From Ruegeria atlantica (GTDB lineage: Bacteria > Pseudomonadota > Alphaproteobacteria > Rhodobacterales > Rhodobacteraceae): a DNA stretch of 64,000 nucleotides. The stretch lies in assembly GCA_013032095.1 (NCBI GenBank), contig WQBJ01000001.1, forward strand, positions 1-64,000, given 5' to 3'. The notes beneath the pieces were generated by a model. That model saw nothing but the letters and a program-made list of their open reading frames with translations. It searched no databases and was not told the DNA's origin. This document shows positions 8,455 through 16,966 of this stretch, piece after piece. Each line of letters begins with the position of its first letter. Position 1 is the stretch's first letter. The position numbers were made by a program, and so were the translations under genes.

Positions 8455-10023
8455 ATGACAGAATTAACTCAGCGCAGGTCAAGACGGCGCGGGGGCGGGC
8501 GTGAAGCACGTGCAGCTGTGCGGACCAGCAAGGTCGCCTCGCAGGCAATTTGGCCCGGTATCCCGGGTGGGCGATACAAACCGCTTTCGGACGCCGATAT
8601 GGCGCGCATTCACGAAGCCGCTCTCAGCATTCTGGAGCGTACGGGGGTCGGTGACCCCACGCAGGAAGTTCTTGATCTCGTGTTGCCGAAGGGTGCGACA
8701 GTGAACGAGCATGGCAGGCTGTGCTTTCCAAGGGCTTTGATGGAGGATCTGTTGGCCAAGGCTGCCAGCGAATTCTATGTTCATGCACGCGGATCTCGGG
8801 CGGGTAAGGACGACATGCACTGCACCAAGGACAAGGTGTATTACGCAAACTCCGGCACTGCTGTGACAACGTTTGACGCTGAGACGCGCAGTTACCGACC
8901 GTCTACGCTCAAGGACATTTACGATTTCACCCGTCTGGTCGACCGGCTCGACAACATCCACATGACCGGTGATACGGTTCTGGCGACGGATGTCCCACAG
9001 GATTACGAACATGACATGAGCATGCTCTATGCCATTCTGGCGGGCAGCGAAAAACCATCCTGCCTGACATTCCGCACACGCGAGCATATTCAGGATGCTA
9101 TCCATTTATTCGATCTGGCGTCGGGCGGGGAGGGCAAATTCCTTGAGAAACCCTCGGTCATTTTTGGTGGCTGCCCCATCGTTTCACCGCTCCGGTTTGG
9201 ACGGGAGAATCTGGAAATCCTGATCGATACGGCGAAAATGGGACTTGTCTGCGACCTTGCCGTACCGCCACAGGCCGGGGCTACGTCACCCGCGCCGTTG
9301 GCCGGAACTCTGGCGCAAGCTGTGGCTGAGACCCTGTCATGTGTCGCCATTGCCAATCTGATCAATCCGGGGACACCGGTCGTCTTTGCGGCTTGGCCAT
9401 TTATCACCGACCTGCGTACCGGCTCGTTTACGGGCGGCAGCGGCGAACAGGCGTTGATTTCGGCTGCGGCCATCCAGATGGGCAATTTCTACAATCTGCC
9501 AACCAGTGTTGGATGTGGCATGACGGATTCCAAAATCCCTGATGCGCAGTACGGTCTTGAAAAGGCTCTGACTTTCGCGTTGGCGGCTCATGCCGGAGCC
9601 AACCGGCTCTGCGAGTTTGGAGGAATGCTTGGCAGCCTGATGGGTTGTAGCTTTGAGTCTATGGTCATTGATAATGAGGCTGCGGGTATGATCTCGAGAA
9701 CGCTCCGCGGGATTGAGGTGAGTGACGACACGCTTTCGGTCGATGTCATCCATGAATGTGCAATTGATCCCGGTCACTTCCTCGGCAACGCGCAGACCTT
9801 GAAATACATGGAAACTGAGTATGTCTATCCGACCCTTTTGGACCGGGAGCTGACAGATACTTGGGAGAAGACCGGTCGCCAGGACATGTTCGAACGTAGC
9901 CGATCCGTTGTGGATGACATTCTATCCAATCACTACCCGAATTACTTTGGTAGCAAGGCGGACGAAGAGGTTCGGTCCAAGTTCCCGATCAAATTGCCGC
10001 GTGAAGCGATGCGCGCTGGGTAA
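8455..10023 (+). CDS. MttB-family corrinoid methyltransferase, non-pyrrolysine
   Basis: A 522-residue member of the trimethylamine methyltransferase (MttB) superfamily. The characteristic GCGMTDSKIPDAQYGLEKAL region near residue 350 is present. There is no in-frame amber codon, so this is not a pyrrolysine enzyme. Non-Pyl members, such as glycine-betaine:corrinoid methyltransferase MtgB, act on quaternary amines. The first 35 residues are basic (RRSRRRGGGR) and probably disordered. No corrinoid-protein gene (MttC/MtgC type) lies in the window, so the methyl acceptor is unknown. It is the last gene of the operon; a hairpin follows the stop. Confidence 0.85.
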   Translation: MTELTQRRSRRRGGGREARAAVRTSKVASQAIWPGIPGGRYKPLSDADMARIHEAALSILERTGVGDPTQEVLDLVLPKGATVNEHGRLCFPRALMEDLLAKAASEFYVHARGSRAGKDDMHCTKDKVYYANSGTAVTTFDAETRSYRPSTLKDIYDFTRLVDRLDNIHMTGDTVLATDVPQDYEHDMSMLYAILAGSEKPSCLTFRTREHIQDAIHLFDLASGGEGKFLEKPSVIFGGCPIVSPLRFGRENLEILIDTAKMGLVCDLAVPPQAGATSPAPLAGTLAQAVAETLSCVAIANLINPGTPVVFAAWPFITDLRTGSFTGGSGEQALISAAAIQMGNFYNLPTSVGCGMTDSKIPDAQYGLEKALTFALAAHAGANRLCEFGGMLGSLMGCSFESMVIDNEAAGMISRTLRGIEVSDDTLSVDVIHECAIDPGHFLGNAQTLKYMETEYVYPTLLDRELTDTWEKTGRQDMFERSRSVVDDILSNHYPNYFGSKADEEVRSKFPIKLPREAMRAG

Positions 10024-10043
10024 GCGCCGCTGAGCGTAGGGCA

Positions 10044-10072
10044 GGCTTCGTAACTCATGAAGTTGCGAAGCC
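10044..10072. terminator. Hairpin between convergent genes
   Basis: GGCTTCG-TAAC ... GTTG-CGAAGCC forms a stem of 7 bp plus a further 3 bp after one mismatch. It lies in the 60-bp gap between the converging methyltransferase and aminotransferase genes, and could serve both directions. There is no clear U-tract on either strand. Confidence 0.4.
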
Positions 10073-10087
10073 GCTACGTGGTTGTGC

Positions 10088-11482
10088 CTATGTTTTGAAT
10101 ACGCCTTGGCGCGTCAGGTCGTCGGTTGCCAGCCGGATTCCTTTTTCAAGGATGTCAAACATCTCGTTCAACTCGCCCTCCGTGATGATCAGCGGAGGGG
10201 AGAACACACACATGTTTATGATGGGCCGCAGGATCAGCCCATTTTCCTGGCAATGGTGATCAATCATCGCACCAACCGACTTGTCTAGATCCAATAGATT
10301 GTCTGCTTCAGTATCCGCAACGCACTCAACGCAACCAACCAGCCCCATGCCACGGGCATCGCCGACCAGCGGCAAGTTGGCCAGAGCCTGAAGGCGCTCT
10401 TCGAACAGCGGCGTGATCGCGCGGACATGTTCCAGAATGCCGTCGCGCTCCATGATTTCGATGGTCTTCAAACCTGCAACTGCACTCACCGGATGACCCG
10501 AATAGGTGAAGCCGTTTGAGAACGTAGCGTCCTGCCCGTTGCTTCCGCTTACATCTGCAATCAGCCGATCAGAGATGATACAGGCCCCCATGGGTACGTA
10601 CCCGGACGTCATGCCTTTGGCGCAGGTGATGATATCAGGTTGAATTCCAAAGACGTCTTCGGACGCAAACCAATGTCCAAGCCGCCCGAACCCGGTTACG
10701 ACCTCGTCTGAAATATACAGGACATCGTACTTCCGGCAGATTTCCAGGCAGCGCTTATGGTACCCACGCGGAGGCACGATGACGCCACCAGAGCACAGGA
10801 TCGGTTCAGCGATGAAAGCCGCGACTTTGTCTGCTCCGGTCTGTAGGATCATGTTCTCCAGATCCGCGACTTTTTCGTCCAGAAAGTCGTTGACCGTCTG
10901 TTCGGAGCGACGTGTATAGGGATTCACGTTCGGCAAAAAACGCGTGAGGTGCGCGGCCTGATCCAACCACCCTTTGTCGCGCTCTTTTCCGGATACTGAG
11001 GCCGCCAGGTAAGTCGATCCGTGATAGGCCTTCTGCCGAGAGATCACGATTTTCTTCTCGGGTTTGCCCAGCAGGTTGTTACGGAATTGGACGAAGCGAA
11101 GTACGCTGTCTACCGCCGTCGACCCACCGGTTGTGAAAAACACATGGTTCAGGTCGCCCGGCGTTCTCTTGGCAATCTCATGTGCCAGCCGGGCCGGTGC
11201 GGAGTTGGCGTTGTTGAACGGCGAAAAATACGCCATCTCTTTCGCCTGCTGGGCCATCGCATCGGCAATCTCGGTGTTTCCATACCCCAATTGTACGCAC
11301 CACATCCCGGCAGGTCCGTCTATCAGGCGCTTTCCGTCTTCTGTCACAACGTGAACGCCAAATCCGCTTTCGGTAAAGGTGCGTTCATTTTGTCCGAGGT
11401 ATGACATCCCCTCCCATGGGTGCAGGAAGTGTTCGTTGTCCCAGTCACGTAGGGATTGAAAGTCGGAGTTCAAAAGGGTCAT
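10088..11482 (-). CDS. Class III PLP aminotransferase (omega-amino acid:pyruvate type)
   Basis: A 464-residue fold-type I aminotransferase of class III. The Schiff-base lysine is Lys289 in DIITCAKGMTSGY. SDEVVTGFGRLG and the TTGGSTAVDS phosphate-cup region are typical of omega-amino acid, taurine or beta-alanine:pyruvate transaminases. The ATG at 11482 gives the family N-terminus; upstream codons would run into the operator. It is divergent from the second BetI-like TetR, with an operator-like repeat between them. A probable role is removing an amino group from an end product of onium-compound degradation; the substrate cannot be named. Confidence 0.82.
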   Translation of the reverse strand: MTLLNSDFQSLRDWDNEHFLHPWEGMSYLGQNERTFTESGFGVHVVTEDGKRLIDGPAGMWCVQLGYGNTEIADAMAQQAKEMAYFSPFNNANSAPARLAHEIAKRTPGDLNHVFFTTGGSTAVDSVLRFVQFRNNLLGKPEKKIVISRQKAYHGSTYLAASVSGKERDKGWLDQAAHLTRFLPNVNPYTRRSEQTVNDFLDEKVADLENMILQTGADKVAAFIAEPILCSGGVIVPPRGYHKRCLEICRKYDVLYISDEVVTGFGRLGHWFASEDVFGIQPDIITCAKGMTSGYVPMGACIISDRLIADVSGSNGQDATFSNGFTYSGHPVSAVAGLKTIEIMERDGILEHVRAITPLFEERLQALANLPLVGDARGMGLVGCVECVADTEADNLLDLDKSVGAMIDHHCQENGLILRPIINMCVFSPPLIITEGELNEMFDILEKGIRLATDDLTRQGVFKT

Positions 11483-11511
11483 TTGGCACCGAGATGTAAC
11501 ATATATAACAA

Positions 11512-11529
11512 AATGAACAAACATTCATT
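11512..11529 (+). promoter_or_regulatory. Inverted repeat, candidate TetR operator
   Basis: AATGAA-CAAACA-TTCATT is a perfect 6-bp inverted repeat with a 6-nt spacer. It lies midway between the divergent start codons of the aminotransferase (11482) and the TetR gene (11562). It differs from the 1150-1169 operator, so the two regulators may have separate targets. Confidence 0.45.
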
Positions 11530-11561
11530 CAATGTCAATCCTTGAACTTTTGCTTTACTAG

Positions 11562-12257
11562 ATGCGAGAAGACAAAGAGCGAGTGCCCAAGCAAAGGACA
11601 AATAAGATTTCTCTCGAGTCAGATACCCCAACCAATGCCCGAGATCTGAGTAAGTTGCAGAACCGAAGGCAGCTGATCCAAGCGGCTGCGGACGCCATCC
11701 ATAAATACGGAATTCGCGGCGCGACCTCGGCAAGAATTCAGGAATTGTCAGGATTGTCGCGGGGAATGGTGAACCTGCACTTCGGCTCTAAAGAGAAGCT
11801 GCTTCTCGCTGTGGCGGAGGAGTTGTCGGCGCGCTACGCGGGGCAGTGGAGGGCAATCGCAGACAATCCAGAGTTAGGCTCTGCTGAAAAGTTACTCTCT
11901 ATCATAAAGGCGGATTTCGATCCCTTGGTGCTAAACGCAAGGGACGTTGCGATTTGGTTTTCGTTTCGGGCCGAAGCACTCTCGAACCCGCACATTTTTC
12001 CTTTCATCGACTCGCGGGAGAAAGGTTTCCGAACGGTGATCTTGGAGCTGTTGGAGCAAGTAAAGAGCGAAGGTGAGTATAAAGACGTCGACGCCAAACT
12101 TGCTACAGACGCATTAATTGCTTTGTTGGAAGGGCTCTGGACCGACTACCATTTGCACTCAGATATCTTCAAACCCGACGAGGCTTTGAAGATCTGCCTG
12201 TTTGTACTGCGGTCGATGTTTCCAAAACACTTTAGAACCCAGTCGGTCCACGGGTGA
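11562..12257 (+). CDS. TetR family regulator, BetI-like (second copy)
   Basis: A 231-residue TetR protein with an N-terminal basic extension of about 25 residues. The helix-turn-helix follows (TSARIQELSGLSRGMVNLHF), and then a BetI-like ligand domain with LLEGLWTDYHLH and SMFPKHF near the C-terminus. It is paralogous to the TetR at 386-1027. It probably controls itself and the divergent aminotransferase, and perhaps the BCCT carrier whose gene converges on it 36 bp downstream. A short CACGG-GTGA-CCGTG hairpin overlaps its stop codon. Confidence 0.84.
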   Translation: MREDKERVPKQRTNKISLESDTPTNARDLSKLQNRRQLIQAAADAIHKYGIRGATSARIQELSGLSRGMVNLHFGSKEKLLLAVAEELSARYAGQWRAIADNPELGSAEKLLSIIKADFDPLVLNARDVAIWFSFRAEALSNPHIFPFIDSREKGFRTVILELLEQVKSEGEYKDVDAKLATDALIALLEGLWTDYHLHSDIFKPDEALKICLFVLRSMFPKHFRTQSVHG

Positions 12258-12293
12258 CCGTGACTGAAAAGACTAGAAACAAACTTGGGGTAA

Positions 12294-14105
12294 TCATGGA
12301 CCCGTTCGCGTCTCGTGGTTCAATCGGCGCAAGTCGTTTATCATTGCTTTGGCTAGTGAGACGCACATGAGCAGCAAAACGACGCTGAACGGGAGTGCGC
12401 CGATGATCATCGAATTGGTCAAAGCCTCTAATCCGCCGCCGCCCGCGATCAGCAAAGTTCCAATGACGAGCGTCAGTAGAACGCCCCAAATGATGCGATG
12501 AAGCAAGCCGGTGTCTTCAGACCCACCGGACATGATTGTGTTCATAACGAGGATGCCAGAGTCGGCGGACGTAACAAGGAATGTCATAGTTAACAAAACG
12601 CACATGACACTGATGACCGTGAGAAAGTTGCCCGAAATCATTTCACCTAAAGTGAAAAACAGTGTTGCCGTAGTTGATGCGGCAAGAATTGACCCATTGG
12701 CATCCCCATTCAACTCCATGTCAATAGCAGCCCCTCCCAGAATGGCCATCCAAGCGAAGCACACCAGGGACGGAGCAATAACCGCGCCAAGTATGAATTC
12801 TCGGACCGTGCGCCCTTTGGAGATACGCGCGAGGAAAAGGCCGACAAATGGTGAAAACGCGATCCACCACGCCCAGTAAAATGTTGTCCAACCGGCCTGC
12901 CATCCGAACAACCTACCTTGTGTGCCTGCGTTATAAGCTGCAGCCTTGGTCGCATCGGAAAGATCGGCGGCATCGTTGCTCAAACCTTCAAGAAAGCCTG
13001 CTTTTGTCCCCCAAGCATCAGTTGCACTTGCGAAGAGCTCTCCAACGAAGGGGGCCGCCTCTGCCGGCAATACGGACGCAAACTCAGGCTCCGATAAAGG
13101 TTGATAGGACTGAAAGCTCAGCGGGAGGAAGTTCTTGATGTAATCGACCAGCGCCGTAGCGTAGGTAGTCGCGGCAAACGCAAATGAGCCATAAACAATA
13201 AACACCGACAGCAAAACCAGCGACAATAGAAGGTTAATGTTCGACAAGTATTTGACACCGCGTCCCACGCCGGAGACGGCAGATAGTGTCGACATCATCA
13301 TGACCATTGCCAACGCCGTGATCAAGCCGGCGGTTGAGGGTTTCATCGTGGTTACCGGATTTTCCACAAGCCAGCTCGCACCGGTAATTAGAAAGGCTCC
13401 ATCCACCAGTTGCGAAACGCCATAACCGATGGTCACCGCCACGCCGAGTATCGTTGCGACGACGCCGAGTATATCGATCACATGACCTGCAAAACCGTTG
13501 GAATATTCTCCGAGCAACGGAGTCAGCGCAGTCCGGATAGTCAGCGGCATGCCTCGCGTAAAGGCGTAGTAGGCAAGGCTCAGACCGGTGACCACGTATA
13601 TTGCCCAGGCGTGAAAACCGGTGTGTAAAAACGTGTAGCGGTAAGCTCCTTGTATCGCCTCTCCACTCTTGGGGGCGACCTCACCGGAAACGGTCAATGG
13701 ATTGGTTTCCCACAGACCAAGCGGTTCAGCGGTAGCGTAGACCATGAGACCCACGCCAAGGCCCGCGCCAAACATCATCGAAAACCAGGAGAAGTTCGAG
13801 AATTCCGGCGACTCTCCTTCTGCCCCTAGTCGCATTCGCCCGGTCGCAGGAATGAGCGCGATAAGAAAAAGGAAGAATACAAACAGGCCAACCGAAAGGT
13901 TGTAGAAGGTGTTGAATTCGGCCAACAAGCCTGACTTCCAAGATCGCAATGTATCATTCGCAGATAGTGGCCACACCAGTGCCCAGAGTACCAGCAGAGA
14001 AACCGAGAACTTACTCACCAGCGCGATCGGTAGGCTATATCCTTTGTAAAAACCGGTCCGCTGCGTTTCAATTTTGAGGTCTGTGAAGGGGTCCTCAAGT
14101 GCCAT
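12294..14105 (-). CDS. BCCT family betaine/choline/carnitine transporter
   Basis: A 603-residue secondary transporter with about 12 membrane helices. Family marks are MFGAGLGVGLMVYATAEP in the third helix region (the glycine-rich GxGxG element; sodium-coupled BetP has GMGIG) and WWIAFSPFVGLFLARISKGR in the eighth helix region. BCCT carriers import betaine, choline, carnitine or DMSP with sodium or proton coupling. Its location next to the onium-catabolic genes and a BetI-like regulator supports uptake of a quaternary amine or DMSP for catabolism. The protein lacks the long cytoplasmic tail of osmosensing members. Confidence 0.88.
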   Translation of the reverse strand: MALEDPFTDLKIETQRTGFYKGYSLPIALVSKFSVSLLVLWALVWPLSANDTLRSWKSGLLAEFNTFYNLSVGLFVFFLFLIALIPATGRMRLGAEGESPEFSNFSWFSMMFGAGLGVGLMVYATAEPLGLWETNPLTVSGEVAPKSGEAIQGAYRYTFLHTGFHAWAIYVVTGLSLAYYAFTRGMPLTIRTALTPLLGEYSNGFAGHVIDILGVVATILGVAVTIGYGVSQLVDGAFLITGASWLVENPVTTMKPSTAGLITALAMVMMMSTLSAVSGVGRGVKYLSNINLLLSLVLLSVFIVYGSFAFAATTYATALVDYIKNFLPLSFQSYQPLSEPEFASVLPAEAAPFVGELFASATDAWGTKAGFLEGLSNDAADLSDATKAAAYNAGTQGRLFGWQAGWTTFYWAWWIAFSPFVGLFLARISKGRTVREFILGAVIAPSLVCFAWMAILGGAAIDMELNGDANGSILAASTTATLFFTLGEMISGNFLTVISVMCVLLTMTFLVTSADSGILVMNTIMSGGSEDTGLLHRIIWGVLLTLVIGTLLIAGGGGLEALTNSMIIGALPFSVVLLLMCVSLAKAMINDLRRLNHETRTGP

Positions 14106-14404
14106 ATTCTCCCGGTCTCATATTGGTTAACTAATTTCACGCAGCGCTGCCGAGCGATTTCCAGCACAGGAGCGCGTGCGACACTTTCAACATCCAAAGA
14201 AAAGATCTGAACGGCAAGATTTTTCCACTGCAACGATTGTGGTCAGTCGGGACCTGTCAGAATACCTTCAAATGAGCAAGGCAGGGCGGTTGCGTAGCGT
14301 TTTATCAACTATGCCTGGTTTGGAGAAGTCGCACCACAGCTCCGCTGGACGCGATCAATGGCCGGTTTGATCCGCTTCGTGACAGTGGCCCGGAGGCACT
14401 AAAT
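14106..14404. other. Gene-free stretch
   Basis: This holds the upstream region of the BCCT gene and then about 250 bp without a recognisable gene, promoter or repeat. A 64-codon open frame on the plus strand (14176-14370) has no ribosome-binding site and no similarity I recognise. It borders an integrase relic and is probably decayed mobile DNA. Confidence 0.4.
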
Positions 14405-14660
14405 CTAAATGGCTTCTGCTATGGCAAAAGCATCTTCAAACTCAACATCGAGATGCCGAGCCTTGCTGTCCATCTTAGAATGGCCCTGCTAGAGTTGTAC
14501 TGCGCGCAGACTACCGGTCTTCTTGTGGATATGTGCCATCTTTCTCCGGCGCATTGAACGTGTGTCATAAGCACACTCCACCAATTCAATAGACGTCACC
14601 CAATCACGTACGATCCGTGAGTACTGGCGGGTGAGTTCGGTATTGGATTTGAGAAAGCGC
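14405..14660 (-). pseudogene. Tyrosine recombinase/integrase, C-terminal relic
   Basis: Read on the minus strand, the conceptual protein has the end of a phage-type integrase: QYSRIVRDWVTSIEL, then YDTRSMRR with the second catalytic Arg, HKKTGSLRAVQL, an in-frame TAG, QGHSKMDSKARHL and a short tail. Intact relatives read LRAVQLLLGHTK followed by VRYLG. Here a Leu codon has become a stop, and the catalytic Tyr position appears as His. There is no N-terminal domain. It is a dead fragment marking past integration. Confidence 0.65.
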
Positions 14661-14903
14661 AGGAGATCAACGCGCATAGCCACAAGTTCTTGCGTCGAAC
14701 CAGACGGCTGGTTCACCGGCGCATAAACTCTTGCCGCTTGGGTTCCGAAGCTTCTCTAAGTTTTTGATATTGATAGATACTTCGATCATTGGCATAGGGG
14801 TGCGCCGATTCAGGAATTTGATCCGCGTCTAACTAAGCTGTCACTCAAATAGTTAAAATAGTCCAGTTTTTCTGGATCGCCCAGGAACCAATTCCGCTGC
14901 ATT

Positions 14904-15569
14904 TCAGGAATCCATCTGGTTGCTCAAGTACTCGCCTGTTCGACGGTAGTGATCGATCAAGTGCCGGGTTGCGCTGTTGGCGTCGCGATCCAAGGCAGCG
15001 TCCAGAATCTGCTGATGTTCGGAGGTGATGTCCCGCTTCTTGTAGCTCGGCCCGCCGGCCGCCAGAAAGCGGTAGCGAATATTCAGATCGTATAACTGCG
15101 AGCAATACCGCAGTAGCAACGGCAGTTTCGAATTGTCCAACAAAGCCATATGAAACGCTTTGTGAGCGTCTTCAAAGTCGTGTGCCCTATTTTGGCTGGC
15201 CTTTTTCATATGGTAATGACGCAAAACAAGCCTATCCTCCCAGGCGGCATCCGCGTTAGCGACAGAGGCGCGCAGCGCGGTTTCCTCAAGGTTGCATCGC
15301 AACAGAAGTATTTCCTCGAAGTTACACTTGCTCACTGGTGCAGCCCTAAACCCGCGCTGGTCAATCCGTTCAACCAACATGTCCGAGGTCAAAAGGCTAA
15401 GGGCTTCGCGAACCGGGCTTGCGCCAGTATCCAGCAGCCCGCGAAGTTGCTCGATCTTGAGCTTCTCTCCAGGAGGCAAGTCGCCTGTCAGGATCATTTC
15501 ACGCAGCCTTCGATAGGCACTATGAGTGGCTGATGTCTCTTTGCCCACGGTATCTAGCATGGCGTCCAT
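14904..15569 (-). CDS. GntR family regulator, FCD type
   Basis: A 221-residue GntR regulator. The winged helix is at roughly residues 20-85 (LKIEQLRGLLDTGASPVREA), and the C-terminal all-helical FCD domain carries metal/effector-binding histidines (HKAFHMALL, IDHYRRT). It reads in the same direction as the YCII-like gene and away from the FAH/TRAP operon. It is the likely regulator of that catabolic cluster. An AATATCGATATT palindrome at 16012-16023 is a candidate binding site. Confidence 0.84.
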   Translation of the reverse strand: MDAMLDTVGKETSATHSAYRRLREMILTGDLPPGEKLKIEQLRGLLDTGASPVREALSLLTSDMLVERIDQRGFRAAPVSKCNFEEILLLRCNLEETALRASVANADAAWEDRLVLRHYHMKKASQNRAHDFEDAHKAFHMALLDNSKLPLLLRYCSQLYDLNIRYRFLAAGGPSYKKRDITSEHQQILDAALDRDANSATRHLIDHYRRTGEYLSNQMDS

Positions 15570-15611
15570 ATCCGACTGTTCCTCTTTAAATGCGCAAACT
15601 TGGGTGTGCTT

Positions 15612-15998
15612 TTAACTTAGGGTACTCGTTCCAGTCGACAGGCAGACTGAGAGGTTCAGCGAGCCTTCGTTGATCATCCATCGCCGAAGAACAAAACTGC
15701 GCGCTCCGCTTTTGTGCATAGGATCGTCATCGGCCAGCTTACGAGCCGCCTCAAGGCTATCGGCGCGATAGATGATCAAACCTATCCCCTGCATGTGCTC
15801 GCCGGTCTCGTCTGACATTGGTCCCGCAAAAGCCAGTTGCCCTGCGCGTTCAAGCTGGGCCTGATAGGCCAAATGATCAATGAGCGATGCCTTCACATAT
15901 TCGGGTGCTTTGATCGGTGTACTGTGCGCGACATATAGCTCTAAAGCGAGCGCACCACGGCTTTTTGCTTCTGATTTGTAGTCTTCCCAAGCAACCAT
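15612..15998 (-). CDS. YCII-related domain protein
   Basis: A 128-residue protein from the ATG at 15998, preceded by GGAGAGG. It has the YciI/YCII ferredoxin-like fold signature: an early histidine segment (SLIDHLAYQAQLERAGQLAF), AGPMSDE and a DDPMHKSG element. Such proteins often accompany aromatic-degradation operons and may act as small hydrolases or muconolactone-isomerase-like helpers. It is divergent from the FAH hydrolase gene. Function is inferred only from family and context. Confidence 0.75.
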   Translation of the reverse strand: MVAWEDYKSEAKSRGALALELYVAHSTPIKAPEYVKASLIDHLAYQAQLERAGQLAFAGPMSDETGEHMQGIGLIIYRADSLEAARKLADDDPMHKSGARSFVLRRWMINEGSLNLSVCLSTGTSTLS

Positions 15999-16011
15999 CG
16001 GCCCTCTCCAA

Positions 16012-16023
16012 AATATCGATATT
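16012..16023. promoter_or_regulatory. Palindrome in divergent intergenic region
   Basis: AATATCGATATT is a perfect 12-bp palindrome in the 83-bp gap between the divergent YCII-like and FAH genes. It is well placed to be an operator for the GntR regulator at 14904-15569, although it does not resemble a textbook FCD-type site. Confidence 0.35.
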
Positions 16024-16081
16024 ATTTGACATATTGCAAAATAGTCGTCAAAAATCAAGTGAACTGACATGGAAGGCGAAG

Positions 16082-16966
16082 ATGAAATACCTGGTGGGAG
16101 AGACTTCGGAGGGCACAGCGGTATTTGCCGTGAGCGGTGAAAACGCAGTGAATTTAACGGCTTTAGAACCTGCTGTCGGCGGTGACCTGATGGGTCTAGT
16201 TGCCAATCCTGGGCTGAGCGACTCACTAAACGACAAAATCTCTTCGGCAGAGGGTGTGCCAGTCTCCACTATCACGCCAGCTTTGCCGGTGGCCGCTCCC
16301 GGTACCATTATCTGCATGGGATTGAACTACACAGACCACATAAAGGAAGGTGGATACGACATTCCCGCTTATCCGACGCTGTTCATGCGCGGGAAGAATT
16401 CAATCATGGCGGCTGGTAAGCCCATGGTACGACCGACTGCTTCTGAGCATTTCGACTACGAAGCAGAGTTGATGCTGATAGTAGGGAAGCGTGGCCGTCA
16501 TATTTCAGAGGAAAATGCACTGGACCATGTGTTTGGTTACACCGTTTTCAACGATGGATCAGTACGGGACTATCAGCGCAAAACGGTTCAATGGACGCCG
16601 GGAAAGAATTTTGACGATACGGGTGCAATTGGCCCCTTCACCGTAACTCAGGACGAGTTGCCCGAAGGAGCCGCTGGCCTTAAGATCGAAAGCCGTGTTG
16701 GCGATGAAATCCTGCAAAGCTCAAATACCGCCAACATGATCTGGGGTGTCCGCCAGGTAATCGCGACAATTTCAGAGTTTATGACCCTTGAGCCGGGCGA
16801 TCTGATTGCATTGGGAACACCTCCGGGCGTGGGTCATGCGAAAAAACCAGGCCCGCGCTGGTTGAAGCCCGGCGAAACCGTTGAGGTTGAGATCGAAGGT
16901 ATTGGCATCTGTGCCAACCCGATCGTCGACGAAAAAGAAACAAGCTCAAAGGTGGCCGCAGAATGA
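16082..16966 (+). CDS. Fumarylacetoacetate hydrolase family protein
   Basis: A 294-residue FAH-superfamily enzyme starting at the ATG at 16082. The family acts on acylpyruvate-type bonds or isomerises/decarboxylates ring-cleavage products. The C-terminal catalytic domain carries the metal-site segments FDYEAELMLIVGKRG and FGYTVFNDGSVRDYQ, plus LEPGDLIALGTPPGVGH. It opens the operon of reductase, TRAP importer and ring-cleavage dioxygenase, and overlaps the reductase by ATGA. A role downstream of ring cleavage is likely. The exact substrate cannot be read from sequence. Confidence 0.83.
   Translation: MKYLVGETSEGTAVFAVSGENAVNLTALEPAVGGDLMGLVANPGLSDSLNDKISSAEGVPVSTITPALPVAAPGTIICMGLNYTDHIKEGGYDIPAYPTLFMRGKNSIMAAGKPMVRPTASEHFDYEAELMLIVGKRGRHISEENALDHVFGYTVFNDGSVRDYQRKTVQWTPGKNFDDTGAIGPFTVTQDELPEGAAGLKIESRVGDEILQSSNTANMIWGVRQVIATISEFMTLEPGDLIALGTPPGVGHAKKPGPRWLKPGETVEVEIEGIGICANPIVDEKETSSKVAAE

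Noticed and set aside
8455..10023. Pyrrolysine-containing MttB
   Set aside because: The frame runs 522 codons without an internal amber codon, so it is a non-Pyl family member.
15917..16081. Upstream extension of the FAH gene
   Set aside because: It overlaps the divergent YCII-like gene and its promoter, and the FAH family starts at MKYLVGE.
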